NCBI GenBank assembly: GCA_022575985.1
Contig: JAKSXM010000014.1
Span: forward strand, 9,114,001 to 9,178,000
Source: Anagrus nilaparvatae
Lineage: Eukaryota > Arthropoda > Insecta > Hymenoptera > Mymaridae
Direction of reading: 5' to 3'
DNA: 64,000 nucleotides
Under the pieces are notes generated by a model. That model saw only the letters and a program-made list of their open reading frames with translations. It had not been told where the DNA came from and made no database searches. Made by a program: the position numbers and the translations under genes. Below are positions 11,503 through 23,468 of this stretch, piece by piece; the first letter of the stretch is position 1; every line of letters begins with the position of its first letter.

Positions 11503-12124
11503 TTACATGCTCCGCATCCTGGAAGGTGGTCGGTCTTGGCCTTGTCAGCTCTTTCCCTGCAGAGGAAGCATTCTGCCTTTTCCACAGGACAATTTTCTGA
11601 CTTGTGGCCTTGAACGCCACATTTAAAACACGCAAATTTTCGGTCCATGCCCTTACATGACCACTGGTTGTGTTCGAAACCAAGACACTTAAAGCACCGT
11701 GTAACCTCGGCTCTTAAGCGCACTTGCCAATTAGACCAGCCATTATTTAGCCGGCCTTTTTTGGTCAATTTTAGTGCGGCGGCTTCTGGTAGGTCTACGA
11801 CCGCCATATCAGCCTTAGTGCCCTTAGCCTTGAAGATGGCGAATTTTATGTCGTCATCGTTCTGCAGCTTGGTTGCCTCCTTTATCACCTGCCTCACTTC
11901 GTCGCTACCAGTAGTACCATCTAGGCTTCTGATCTCCACGGTTAGGTGGGGAATCAGTTCCTTGACTGTACTTTCTGGGCCTGCGACCGTCTTGACAGCG
12001 TCTAGTAGTTTTTGCCGGTCTTTCGACGAGCTCAGCTCTATTAGGACGCTCCCATCCTGGGTTTTCTGGATTCGGTGAACCTCAGTCCCTGAATCTTTTA
12101 GTTGGACACCTCTTTTGATCTCCA
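11454..12124 (-). pseudogene. ORF1 (gag-like, zinc knuckles) of R1-like element, 5'-truncated
   Basis: The frame is open from the truncation point to the stop at 11454. The N-terminal half (EIKRGVQLKDSGTEVHRIQK onward) resembles the RRM-like RNA-binding region of insect non-LTR ORF1 proteins. Near the C-terminus are three cysteine clusters beginning CFKCLGFEHNQWSC, CFKCGVQGHKSENC and CFLC, the CCHC knuckles that bind element RNA. The family protein is normally longer; the missing N-terminus is explained by 5' truncation, because the target duplication begins immediately upstream. Confidence 0.9.
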
Positions 12125-12137
12125 AGGTACACGTGTT
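12125..12137. repeat. Right target-site duplication of the R1-like element
   Basis: AGGTACACGTGTT, identical to 8047-8059. Confidence 0.85.
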
Positions 12138-13259
12138 ATGTTAGACATGTAATTGTAACGTAAATAAATGTTGAAATACTAGTGAGAAAATGGCGGTTCT
12201 GCTAACTAGGTGTGGTTAATACCTAGTAATTATTCAAGCGCGGGAGTGACAATAAATTTAAAATATAATTACAAAATAATAAAAATTTCTTTAAAAATTA
12301 TTATTTTATTTTACTTAAAATAATTAATAATTATGTAATATTTTTTAAAGTAAAGAAATTAGGTGTTACATCCAAAAAGAAAAAAATTTTGGTGATTTGT
12401 TTATTTTGCAGTGCAAAAAATGTTGAGAAAAAAAATTTCAAAAAATTAGATTTTAGACCCGAAAAATTGCGTAAAAACGATATTTTTAAAACTAATACTT
12501 CCATATAAAATAATTAGGTACTACGCGAGGTATTACGTCTAAAAAGAAAAAAACAGTATATTTACGGCTCGAATCCAGAAAAGTAAATTTAGTGCCCAAA
12601 TCGCAGTTTACCAACCTCGGCTTCGCCTCGGAAGGTAATTTATGTGCGATTTGGGCCATTCTTTATTCATGGACAAGGGCCATATAAAATTTTTCTGGGC
12701 AGTAGCGAGAAATCCTGATTTTCTCGGCCGCGCAGCGTGGCTGGTCCTACTTTCGTAGCTCCTGTCCAGAAAAAAATTTTTCTTTTTTATTTTTAAATAA
12801 AGTTTTCAAAAATTAATTAACAGATTCGAGAGTCAAGTAAAAATATATATCTATGTTTCTAGATTTTAAAATTTTCATTTAAAAAATGAGGTAGGGTCAA
12901 GGACGAGGTGGTGAACATCGATTTATAATTATAAAAATTTATTATTATAAAAATTTATTATTTATTATTATAAAAATTTATTTTATTTGTATTCTACTTT
13001 CTACAGGTTTTTCGTAAAATAAGAATTATTTTTTCAATAAATTATTTATTTACTTAAAAAATTATTAAGGAAGCAAAGCAAAGCTCTTGTAAAAAAAATA
13101 AAATAAAAGGAACAGACTTTCTTAAATCTGGCAGAATTTTGGCCAGAATTTCAGGGATCATACTTTTTTGTCTCCGAAGCTAAAAGATCTGTATAAAATT
13201 CTGAAATTTTTGATACGCTGTTAGAAAAAAGAAATTAAAAAAAAAAAATTTCTTAAAAA
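12138..13259. other. Gene-free region with dispersed repeats
   Basis: 12350-12560 holds pieces of the GGTTCCTC dispersed family. 12570-12790 is a GC-richer block with GCGATTTGGGCCATTC and a CCTCGGCTTCGCC stem-like stretch, related to blocks near 1.3 and 47.9 kb. 12920-13010 has short direct repeats of TTATTATAAAAATTTA. No gene was seen. Confidence 0.5.
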
Positions 13260-13523
13260 AATTAATTATAATATATTTAATATTTAGCTCTCTCTCTCTC
13301 AAAGTACTTTATTTTTTTTAATTTGGATGTAATACCTCTTTTATTTCCATGAAAGTACTTATATTTGAAAGTATGGTTTTTACTCAATATCTCGAATCTG
13401 ATAATTAATTTTTTGAAAAATTTTTTCACAAAATTTTCGTCCCAAAAAAATACAAAAAATACCAAATTATTTTTTCTCTTTGGTCGTAGTACCTAATTTA
13501 TTTCTATGAGAGTACTAGTTTTA
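13260..13523 (+). repeat. Dispersed family copy, left of a nested insertion
   Basis: Contains GATGTAATACCTC, AAAGTACTTATATTTGAAAG and CTAATTTATTTCTATGAGAG, in the same order as at 15780-15975. It is interrupted at TTTA (13520-13523) by the 13524-15509 insertion and resumes at 15510. Confidence 0.75.
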
Positions 13524-15509
13524 GGGTAATTCCATGGATAAAACGCACAAAATGATATGCCAGGTCTCCAAAATAGGAAATTTGGTTTTTTTTCGATAAA
13601 ACAACTTAAAAATAGATGATTTCCCGAATTTGAAGGTTTTCTATAAATTTTGAGGGGTGCTATGCTGATTTAAAGTTTTTTGTCAAATTTCTCTCCTTAG
13701 CCACCATTTTTGAAAATCTCGTAAAAAAGCTCTAAAAAACGTTAAAGAAAGAAAAAAAACTAGGTTTTCGATGTAAATTTTGATGAAAAATTCGAATTTT
13801 CAGTCAGATTTTTCCTAATCTATGTCAATTCGCGGGAAAATTCAAATTTGTGTTAAACTTTAAGTGAAATTAACTCAAAAGTTTCCCGCTAAAAAAAAAA
13901 TTTTTGTTCTCAAAATCTTCCAAAATTGCATATATTTTCCTGAAAAAAATTTCCCGAGAGTAATTTTTGTTTTAAGCGAGTAATACCGATTTTCGTTTTT
14001 TTCAATTTTGACTTGTTACTTATTTTGTTGATTTACCGCTAAGTCACGTGACCAAAAGAAAATCTGACCAAAAATTTGAATTCTGCGGGAAATTTTACAA
14101 GGGTATAGTAATTTTGGTATCCTTTGAATGATACATCTCAATTTGACAATTTAATTAAAATGGTTTATTAAAATATAGAAAAAATGAAAATTTATAAAAT
14201 GGGATTTTCTTGATTTTTTTACATTTTTAGCCTAAAAATCTTGTAAAATCTAAAAATAAAAAGACTTCTTTTGGAAAAAACAAAAGTTATGTCTATTATT
14301 TATAAAAAATAAATTTTTTTAAGTTTAGATTTTATTTTCTATCAAAATGTCTATAAATAGTTAGAAATGTACCCAAAAATCAAGAAAATCCCATTTTATA
14401 AATTTTCATTTTTTATATATTTTAATAAACCATTTTAATTAAATTGTAAAATTGAGATGTATCATTCAAAGGATACCAAAATTATTATACCCTTGTAGAA
14501 TTTCCCGCAGAATTCAAATTTTTGGTCAGATTTTCTTTTGGTCACGTGACTTAGCGGGAAATCAACAAAATAAGTAACAAGTCAAAATTGAAAAAAACGA
14601 AAATCGGTATTACTCGCTTAAAACAAAAATTACTCTCGGGAAATTTTTTTCAGGAAAATATATGGAATTTTGGAAGATTTTGAGAACAAAATTTTTTTTT
14701 TTTAGCGGGAAACTTTTGAGTTATTTTCACTTAAAGTTTAACACAAATTTGAATTTCCTCGCGAATTGACATAGATTAGGAAAAATCTGACTGAAAATTC
14801 GAATTTTTCATCAAATTTTACATCGAAAACCTAGTTTTTTTTCTTTCTTTAACGTTTTAGAGCTTTTTTACGGGATTTTCAAAAATGGTGGCTGAGGAGA
14901 GAAATTTGACCAAAAAACTTTAAATCAGCATAGCACCCCTCAAAATTTATAGAAAACCTTCAAATTCGGGAAATCATCTATTTTTAAGTTGTTTTATCGA
15001 AAAAAAACCAAATTTCCTATTTTGGAGACCTGGCATATAATTTTGTGCGTTTTATCCATGGAATTATTATTATTATTATTATTCTCTTTATTTGCCTGGC
15101 AAAATATGGTACACTCTTTTACATATAAGTAGTAAATCAATTAAAATATAATATATACAATACAAAATAAATAAATAGAAAATATAATTTATAGTTTATA
15201 AAAAAAAAATAAAGTATTTGGTAAATATATCAATAGCACAAAGCATTAAACTTAATAAGTCAGAATATTCCGTCAATAAAATAATATAAAATTGGATGAT
15301 TTGTGTTAAGTATCATCGGTCTTGTATAAATACTGCCTTATACTTCTCTTAAACCGTGAATATGAATGAATGTCACGTATGCAGGGAGGGATGTTATTCC
15401 AGAAGTGGGCATATTTGATTTGGAATGAATTTATACCCCAGTCAGTTATTATGTCAGAGGGGATCTTTAAATCCTTACGAGGACCGCGTTGTGGCTTGTC
15501 CGATTACCC
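13524..15509. mobile_element. Insertion made of a long palindrome plus a non-LTR 3' fragment, with TTTA duplication
   Basis: The segment starts GGGTAATTCCATGG and ends CCGATTACCC (7-bp inverted ends), flanked by TTTA on both sides. The uninterrupted sequence, AGTACTAGTTTTAGAAAG, exists at about 15964-15981, giving an empty-site comparison. About 13527-15066 is a palindrome with arms of roughly 700 bp and a loop around 14226-14365; the arms meet outward at CCATGGAATTA. The right 440 bp is the 3' end of a retrotransposon. No transposase is encoded. Whether this is one element or two successive insertions cannot be settled by eye. Confidence 0.75.
15064..15507 (-). pseudogene. 3' end of a non-LTR retrotransposon (ORF2 C-terminus)
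   Basis: On the minus strand the frame ending at 15306 encodes SDKPQRGPRKDLKIPSDI and then HFWNNIPPCIRDIHSYSRFK and RSIRQYL before a stop. That tail (WN.IP..IR...S...FK...R.YL) is the characteristic extreme C-terminus of CR1/Jockey-type reverse transcriptases. Downstream lie about 220 bp of 3' UTR, ending in an (AAT)n tail (15064-15083 on this strand), as in I/CR1-like elements. Only the last 67 or so codons remain. Confidence 0.75.
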
Positions 15510-16310
15510 TTTAGAAAGTTCGTTTATAGTAATTTTTTGGATCTGATACCAACTTTTTTCAAAAATTTTTTCTCAAAATTAGAAAAACAAAAAAATTAAA
15601 AAAATTGCAATATTTTTTTTTTTTTTGGTGTAATACCTCATTTAATTTCATGAAAGTACTAATATCTGAAAATATTGTAACCGGTGATATTTCACAAGCA
15701 TTATCGAATTAAGACCTAATTTTTTTTCCAAAAATTTTTTCATCAAAAAATCTCAAACTACTTTTTTTTTTATTTTGGATGTAATACCTCATTTATTTCC
15801 ATAAAAGTACTTATATTTGAAAGTATGGTTTTTACTCAATATCTCGAATCTGATAATTAATGTTTTGAAAAATTTTTTCACAAAATTTTTGTCCCAAAAA
15901 AATACAAAAAATATCAAATTATTTTTTCTCTTTGGTCGTAGTACCTAATTTATTTTTATGAGAGTACTAGTTTTAGAAAGTTCGTTTATAGTAATTTTTT
16001 GGATCTGATACCAACTTTTTTCAAAAATTTTTTCTCAAAATTAGAAAAACAAAAAAATTAAAAAAATTGCAATATTTTTTTTTTTTTTTGGTGTAATACC
16101 TCATTTAATTTCATGAAAGCACTAATATCTGAAAATATTGTAACCGGTGATATTTCACAAGCATTATCGAATTAATACCTAATTTTTTTTCCAAAAATTT
16201 TTTTATCAACAAATCTCAAACTACTTTTTTTTTTATTTTGGATGTAATACCTCATTTATTTCCATAAAAGTACTTATATTTGAAAGTACGATTTTTACTC
16301 GATATCATTG
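15510..16310 (+). repeat. Tandem copies of the dispersed family
   Basis: 15514-15850 and about 15975-16290 are near-identical direct copies (GAAAGTTCGTTTATAGTAAT, then ATTGTAACCGGTGATATTTC, then GATGTAATACCTC). This is the family described at 4790-5470. Confidence 0.8.
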
Positions 16311-16507
16311 ATTTTCATTGATTTTAGTAAAATTTTCTGATAAATCCGACAATTGAATAAAAAATTTCCGGAACTTAAACTTTAACAAGAAATTGAGTTA
16401 TATAAAAACACTATTCAGAACTCAGAATTAGTATATCCTCTTAGTAATAGGGACTTCCTGTTTGGACCACGTATTTTTAGCCATCCTTTTATTATAAAAA
16501 ACTTATT

Positions 16508-17008
16508 ACCGGCTCACAGTGTGGTAAAATGGACAAAAATCGTTCTTGGAGTAAGTTTTTGAGCTATCGACTTGAAACCTATTTTGAACCGCTTTAAAAT
16601 TAGCCGGCTTTCGTGCATCACTGCGGATTTTTCGAAATTTTTATTTTTAATTAGCCTATTTACACGATTTCACCCTATTCATTTATCGAAATTTTCACTT
16701 CCTACATTTTTTGCACTCTAAAACAAACGGGAAATTTTTTTCTGTTAATCCTGCATTATATACATAAAATTTAAAAAACATTTTTAAGTCAAAAAATATT
16801 CATTTATAATTTTTGCATATTTTAAAATCTCGCATAAAATGCATTTTTAGTAAATAGGCTAGTTAAAAATAAAAAATTCGAAAAATCCGCAGTTAGACAC
16901 GAAAACAGGCTTATTTTAAAGACGTTCAAAACAGGTTTCAATTCGATAGCTGAAAAACTCAGTCCAAGAGCAATTTTTTTCCATTTTGCCACACTGTGCG
17001 GCTTGTGT
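16508..17008. mobile_element. Foldback element of about 500 bp
   Basis: The left arm starts near CCGGCTCACAGTGTGGTAAA; the right arm ends with the complement, TTTTGCCACACTGTGCGGCT. Arms of about 170 bp flank a loop at 16690-16830. The reading frame at 16822-17034 lies in the right arm and is not a gene. Confidence 0.7.
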
Positions 17009-17049
17009 AAACACAACCTAGATGCATTGAACATGTTTACTTCCAGCTG

Positions 17050-18250
17050 AGGACTAGGTATAATACAAATGTTACTCTACATTACAATACAATTTTCTAA
17101 TTTTATAATTTGTAATTATTACCTTACTAGCTGTTAAGATTCTAAACCCAAACTATTTTGATTCCCTAAACCTGAATTATTCCAAGTCCCTAAATTGATA
17201 TTATTCTGTCAAGCTTAGAAATATTCGTTTAATAATTTTTAAAAAATATTGAAAATTTTGTAATTTAAATAACTAAAACTTTATTTGATTAAATATATTC
17301 ATTTTTTAAAATGATAACTTTGACAAATATAATCTCTCGCTTATAAAAGAGATCAGACAAAACACATTTTGCATCAAATGTTACTTTGTTTTTTATTTTC
17401 AAATAAAATATTCAATTTTTAAGAGGCTGGTATGACGAAATTAATTGGTATAAGGCTGTTTTGAAAAAATATTAACTTTGGTTGACAAAAATTAGTTTAA
17501 CTTCGCAAATATTTTTGAATTTTGCATCCTTGCCAACACGGTAACTCAAATTGTAATATATACGGATGTTTTTCACGGGAACTGTATATTTTTTTATGGT
17601 TTATGGCTACTTGTTTTAAAAAAAATTTTTTTTATATTTTCAAGTTTTTCAAAGTACAAATACCTAAAATTTTCAATGTTACTAGTTGTTTTTAGAAAAA
17701 TTATTTGGAGAATTAAAAATAATTTACAAAATTTTTCATATTTAAGTAATTTATTTGTTAAGTTTTCAAATTATTGGCTTACAATTGACTAAATTGATAA
17801 TTATAATTATATTTTACAAAAATAATTATAAAATTTTACAAAATAATTATAATTTACAAAAAGTATTTTAAGCAATAAAATATGATAAAATTAGTTTTTA
17901 ATAGGTTCTTTAATTTTCTAGATTTAAAACAAGCTTAAATGAGAATGAGATTTATTTTTCTTTTTATTAATTACAGTTGTTACTTTATTTCTGCTAAAAA
18001 ATATTGTTCTGGATAAAATAAGAAACATAATTTTTTTTCTAATTGTTAATTCGTAATTCACATTTCAACTATTGGTAATATTTTAATGCTTAATTTTTAT
18101 CATTTATTTACAATTTTTTAATCTTAAATGTATTTAAAAAATTATTGACAACAAAATTTTGCTGACCGGAAACTAATAACAAGACATACAAATTTTTTTT
18201 TATTGGAGACTTCTCGTCAAAAATAAACTTTTGAGTAAACTTCTGATATA
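17050..18250. other. No gene seen; 3' flank of the Mutator-like gene
   Basis: AT-rich sequence downstream of the 18254 stop codon. I could not identify a terminal inverted repeat of the Mutator-like element here. Confidence 0.4.
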
Positions 18251-18253
18251 CAG

Positions 18254-21200
18254 CTACTTCAAATCGTTAATGTACATTAACAACGCTACATTAGCAGAGG
18301 AATTGTTTTTGACATAGAAACTTTTTGTATCATAATCATCATACTGTATCCAATGATTATCATCATAAATAAAAGTTACGTAGTGATTTCCATTTACGTG
18401 AGAAACTAGGCCAACTAGTTTAAATTCTTTTTGAAACAACTTAAGTTTTAGTGGCGTATTTTTTAATTTGGAATTAGATAGCATACTTTTTCTATTGTCA
18501 TCAACACCTACTTCTATGAAAATGTAATTGCCTTTTCTTACCGTCGTTTCAATTTCATCGGAACTTTTACACCTTCTGCACTCTGATACAATATACTCTC
18601 TTAAAGTTTGATCTAAAACTTCTTGCAAATGAGATATATTTTTACCTTCTAATGCATAGCTGTCTATTTCAATAAACTTGCTGACTCGTTGGGGAGAAGT
18701 ATGGTTACAATTAAGACATTTTTTTACTCTCGTTAGTGAGCCATAACGAAATACTTTTTGAATAACCTCAACTGGATTTGCCCAGCAGTCTATGCTTATA
18801 GTATTATCCTGTCCTCTGGCAACTCTCTGAGGATACTCTGGTGCGATTTTTGTAATCATATTCGTTCTTCTGTGATAATGGCTGAGCGTTATAGTTTTCT
18901 CTTCTATAATGTTTTGAAGTAACTCTAAAAACTCCGATCTTTCAACATCGAAACAATTTTTATTTCTCAGCATTGCAAAAATTGTCAAATGAATAACTGC
19001 GTCTAAGGCACAGCAATTCACCAATAACTTTTTTTCCGCTGTCCTGTATTTCATATAATCTAATTCAACTAATTTGTTACCGTTTCTCACGACTGGAACG
19101 TTGAAACCATACTTATTTACCATATTTTTTAAGTCTTTGCGGAACTTAAAAACTGCAACTTCGTTATCTTTGTTTTGCATTGATGTTGTTTTACTATTTT
19201 TTGGCTTGCGAATACTTTGTTTGCGTGGAATCCTCCCATCAAGATACTCCACAACAAAATGTTCCTCCCAGAAATCTCTTAATTTTGGAATTTCTTTTTC
19301 CACAAAATCACGGTCATAAGGAACTTTCACAAATTTAATATCTACAGGCGTATAAAGTGCAAAGATACAATATTTTCTCTGGGCACAATGTAACTGGAAC
19401 TGTACCTGGTAATAATATGGATGTTTTACGTTCATTTTTTCGATATCATTTTTATCAAATATGTTTCTATGTCTCTGGCAATTTTCAAATAATTCAGCAC
19501 AACTCCATTGGTATCCTTCATTTTTCTTGTCTGCAGTATATATGCATTTGACCTCTACTAAACCCTCGTCTCCTATCAGCCCATCGGGGGATGCACATAA
19601 CCAAAACTCTTTCTCATCTATAAATGTGCCACAAGGTTCTATTTCAGCAAACTTACAATTATCGCTTAAATGTAAAAATTCTCTAAAATTTGACATATCA
19701 TTTAATTGTACTCTTAAACGTGATATCGCAAGTATTTCTTTATTTCGACTATAGTTTACCAATTCTACTTTATCTAAATTAGGTGGATAAAGAATTCTTT
19801 TCAGTATACTTTCGTTTTCTGTTTCCGGCTTTTTCTTGCATAAAGCTGTTGATGCTGACAGCCTAGGAGAACGGATTTTTTGCCAGATTTTATTTGTACT
19901 TTGTCCAATTGATTCTGTTTGATTTGCTAATCTGTCTGCTTGTTCTTCCAACATTGTTTTTTTTAGTTTTTCTTTTTTCATTTGAAGTTGTTCGTCAGAC
20001 ATATCTGGGCGTAAAGACGAAGGGCCATAGTCTTTATCAGGACCACAAGAAGAAAATTTTTTTCCTCTACCATGCAATTGCCTGTATTCCCTTGTTCTAA
20101 TATTTTTTTGCTGCCTTTTTAATTCCATTACCTCGGCAATCTCTGGCACATATTTATTATTGCTTTTACAAACCTCAGTAATTACAGATTGGTAATTAAA
20201 TTGTATCACAGCCGCAACAACCCTTACATAGTAAGAGTCAGACATACTGTAGTTCACGCGCTTACCTGATATCATTTTTGCTATGATGTTGTTGGCAGAT
20301 TCTACTAAATTTGTTGTTACCCCATATAGTATATCTTTTGAATGATCGGTAAAGTCCTCAATGTGTTTTTTAATTTCTTCAAACATGTTTAAATCTTCAA
20401 GACATCTTATCCAACTTGCATTTTTTCTCAAAACTGGAAAATGATCGCATTCCAAACCAGGAATTTCTTTGCATTTTTCGTGAGAACCAAACATGTGCTC
20501 AAGCATTTGTTCTATGCATTTTATTATTATTCTCTCTTTTTCTTTTTCATTTAAATGCAAAGTCTTTATACGTTCTACTTCTTTACTAACAATCACACGA
20601 AATTTACTTCCAATACCAAACACTTTGTCACGAATTTTCTTAAAACTTCCGTAATATTTATTGTAGGCCTCTTTGGGAATATCTTTCTTCTTTGACACGA
20701 CTTTAAACTTATTACCCAGATTCCTGTATAATAGATTGGAACACTCAATCTTTGTAACATCTATTCCATAATCTTTGTAAACATTGAGGTCCTTGACAGT
20801 CTTATATGTACTGATATCACCATCTCCGACCATGACACTGTATATCAGACCATGCTCACTAATACTATTTCGAAAGCCCTCTGCTATAATATCTGCTTCC
20901 ATAGCGGTAGAAGTCTGGTTACGCCCCCAGTTCTTGAAACAATCTAGATGATTTCCTTCTAAGCCATTTTTAATCTTGTCTGCACATTTTTTGCATGCTT
21001 TATTTCGAACTCCTGCCCATAGAATTTTTCCAGTTCGAGTTCCAATAATTAATGCTGCTCCGGAAAGGGAATCATACTTCCCACTTGCAAAACTTCTTAT
21101 ACCCCAAGACCCGTCAACCATAACCGCTATACAAGGTAACACTCTACCATTGTGCACTATAAACTCACCAGCTTTTATAGCCAATCTCGCTTCTTCCATA

Positions 21201-21985
21201 GCAGCTTGATTTATAATTTTATCATATGCTTTTTCGAAATCATCCACCATTTTACGTCTATCATCTCTATACGTATTTTCTGACATGATTGGTATATCCA
21301 GCCATGATAGAAATTCTTGGATATTACTAAACGGTATACCTGCAGTAATGCTTCCTGCTGCCATGCATTGATTCAGAGTATATGAGCTATCGTTAGTTGG
21401 ATCTGTGACAAATTTTTTTGAGAAATTGCAAAAATCACAAACATAGTAAAAACTAGTTTTTAATCCATGATTCGTATACCGTTTAATCGATCTTTTAAAT
21501 CGAAGACATTCACTTGATTCATAATGTTCTTCTTCGAACATTTGTATCTCTTTCATAAAATGAGGCATGTGAACTATTCTTCTTGTTCCTTTACACGATC
21601 TTCTTTAAAGTTAAGGTAACTTTTTGGTACAACATCCGAAATATTACAGTTTAAATCGTCATGAAAACCTTCGTCCCAATCATGTGAATTTCCTTTGCTA
21701 TTTGTAAAACAATCATCTTCACTATCTGTGAAATAATCGTCTTCACTATCGGAGGCTAAATGATCGTCTAACGAATTTAAAATACTTGATGAATCACTGT
21801 TATTTTCTAAGCTTGTTAATAAGCAGTTATTTTCAGAAATATTCGAATTAAATGTTTGATTTGATCACTCCAAATCATAATTATCAGAAATAATCTCTTG
21901 ATTTGTATCGATATGTGAAACAGGAATTTTATTGGAATCCCCTAAATTCTTATTTTTATACTGCAATTTTCTTTTCTTACTAGCC
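18254..21985 (-). CDS. Mutator-like transposase fused to YqaJ nuclease and USP-type deubiquitinase
   Basis: A 1,104-codon frame runs from 21568 to 18254; homology extends upstream to an acceptor at 21985. Residue numbers are from 21568. About 1-500: Mutator-like transposase, with AVMVDGSWGIRSF (149-161) and MVGDGD (246-251) supplying candidate catalytic Asps. About 560-790: YqaJ/lambda-exonuclease-like nuclease, with CASPDG (658-663), VEVKC (671-675) and YYYQVQFQL (718-726). About 840-1104: USP deubiquitinase, with Cys box LVNCCALDAVIHL (849-861), paired C..C motifs at 951/954 and 997/1000, and His box NGNHYVTFIYDDNHWIQYDD (1059-1078). Transposase-YqaJ fusions are known in animals as a TE-derived family; the USP tail is what I find unusual. 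The acidic 5' part (21588-21985) is in another frame, with a TGA near 21866, and shifts into frame just before GTRRIVHM, so this copy needs a frameshift (or unseen intron) and is probably not intact. Confidence 0.85.
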
Positions 21986-22051
21986 CTAAAAATTAAGAAA
22001 AAGTAATTTTTATGAAGTGCGCTTTATTCATTAAATTATTTTTGCCTGTTA

Positions 22052-22979
22052 CACTAAAAAAGTTTTTCGTTTGCGCCAAGCAGAATCAACTTGCGGCATG
22101 CAGATTTTTTCCTGTTGCCGCAAGAGGATTCCTCTTATGGTTAAAGGATGGTTTTTTATTGAAATATAATCATTAAATATCATTATCATTAAATTTTTTA
22201 TTGAAATTAAATTTTAAATTAAATTAAATTTTTTATTGGTTTTTTATTGAAATATTATCATTAAATATTTAAAATTGAATAAAAACTAAGCAGTGTTAAT
22301 ATAAGTGTGACACCAATATAAATGTATCATTAAATCAGACAAAAAAAATTCAAGGGATTTCAAATTCAAGTGATAATTTGGGTGTTCATGCTATACATGT
22401 ATTTACTGAGGAATTTTTTTTTCTATAATTATATGAAGAAATCAAATTCTTTAGGAACCCTTTAAATTATATTGAAGATGTTATTAAAAATGATGCATTA
22501 AGTACAGGAAGAAGAAAGTTCTTATAATCAATTAAAATATTTTAATTTAGTAGTTAACTCAAATGATGATGTATCGCACAATTATGGTATTTGGGAATAG
22601 ATAGGTATGATATACCTATATTTTTAAACTACTGGATATCTAAAAGAATGAAAGACTTTTTGAATTTAAAAACTATTAATATTCATTACTTATAAGAAGA
22701 GCGGGATAAGCTACCTACCATTAGTGAAAACGCCTTAAACAAAAGACCCTCAATTTCTATTCTTCCTAAATGAAGACACTTATTAAGTGTTTGCCTCTTT
22801 AGATAGGTGACAAAATCAGAGTATCAAGCTTGAGAGGCGTTGTTTGGAGTTATCATAATATACTGAAATGTAACTGGCAAAATATTTTTTCTCTGAAAGA
22901 CTTTTTAAATATATATCCATGCGGATTCCTCCAACCACAAGAGGATCCCGCTTGCCGCAAGTGGAAAAGCTTTTTAGTG
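22052..22979. mobile_element. 928-bp TIR element with TA duplication
   Basis: The left end CACTAAAAAAGTTTTTC and right end GAAAAGCTTTTTAGTG are inverted, with TA on each side (22050-22051, 22980-22981). GC-rich GCCGCAAG motifs lie just inside both ends. No transposase is present. The TA duplication fits Tc1/mariner-like mobilisation but is not proof. It lies upstream of the Mutator-like gene's acceptor and may sit in its intron. Confidence 0.7.
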
Positions 22980-22981
22980 TA

Positions 22982-23468
22982 CATAAAGCGTATTTACATA
23001 TATAAAAAATTTTAAGCCGTTTCATTCAAAGTAAAGATCATGTGTAAAAAGAAAGTTTGATCTAGACTGGCTGGCAGTAAAATCAAAATTTTGATTCAGC
23101 GTAATAAAGGAATTCCAACATTTTTTGGTAAAAATCTTGGGTTGCGAATTGAAATTCGCAATGGAAATATAATAAAATTTAAATTTTATAAGGTAAGTAA
23201 TATTTTCTGTAAAATTTTAATTTTATATTACTTTCTCAGAAATCCTAAGAAAACCATTAAAAAATCTCAAAAGGTATTTGTTTTTTTTACTGCAAATATC
23301 TTCCATAAATAACAGTTATTTTACGTACTCTTTTGAAATAATTTTAAATTTTACTTCTAACTTGTAACGGTAAAGGCGCTTTTTATAAATCTACTGGTAG
23401 TTAAAAATAAAAAATAATCGTCACGCAAAAATAAGTAATAATAGTGAATGAAGAAAGGACGATTACAG
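22982..23468. other. No gene seen
   Basis: AT-rich sequence upstream of the next TIR element. I saw no convincing first exon for the Mutator-like gene here. Confidence 0.4.

Larger units (their letters stand above)
8060..12124 (-). mobile_element. 5'-truncated R1-like non-LTR retrotransposon
   Basis: A 4.07-kb minus-strand element runs from a truncated ORF1 at 12124 to a poly-A tail (poly-T at about 8058-8078). It is bounded by a 13-bp duplication, the signature of target-primed reverse transcription. ORF1 encodes a three-zinc-knuckle gag-like protein; ORF2 encodes an APE-type endonuclease, a reverse transcriptase and a C-terminal zinc motif, an order typical of the R1/LOA/Jockey group. Its base composition is far more GC-rich than the surroundings, which suggests recent arrival. 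It is dead: 5' truncation, a frameshift near 10.88-10.9 kb, a TGG-to-TGA stop near 9961 and a nested MITE. 8079-8369 is the 3' UTR. Confidence 0.92.

Noticed and set aside
8670..12078. Plus-strand frames opposite the R1-like element
   Set aside because: They are antisense shadows of a GC-rich coding strand.
13527..15066. Long palindrome as the TIR pair of a Polinton/Maverick
   Set aside because: There is no room for the coding core (loop of about 140 bp) and no polymerase, integrase or capsid-like frame nearby.
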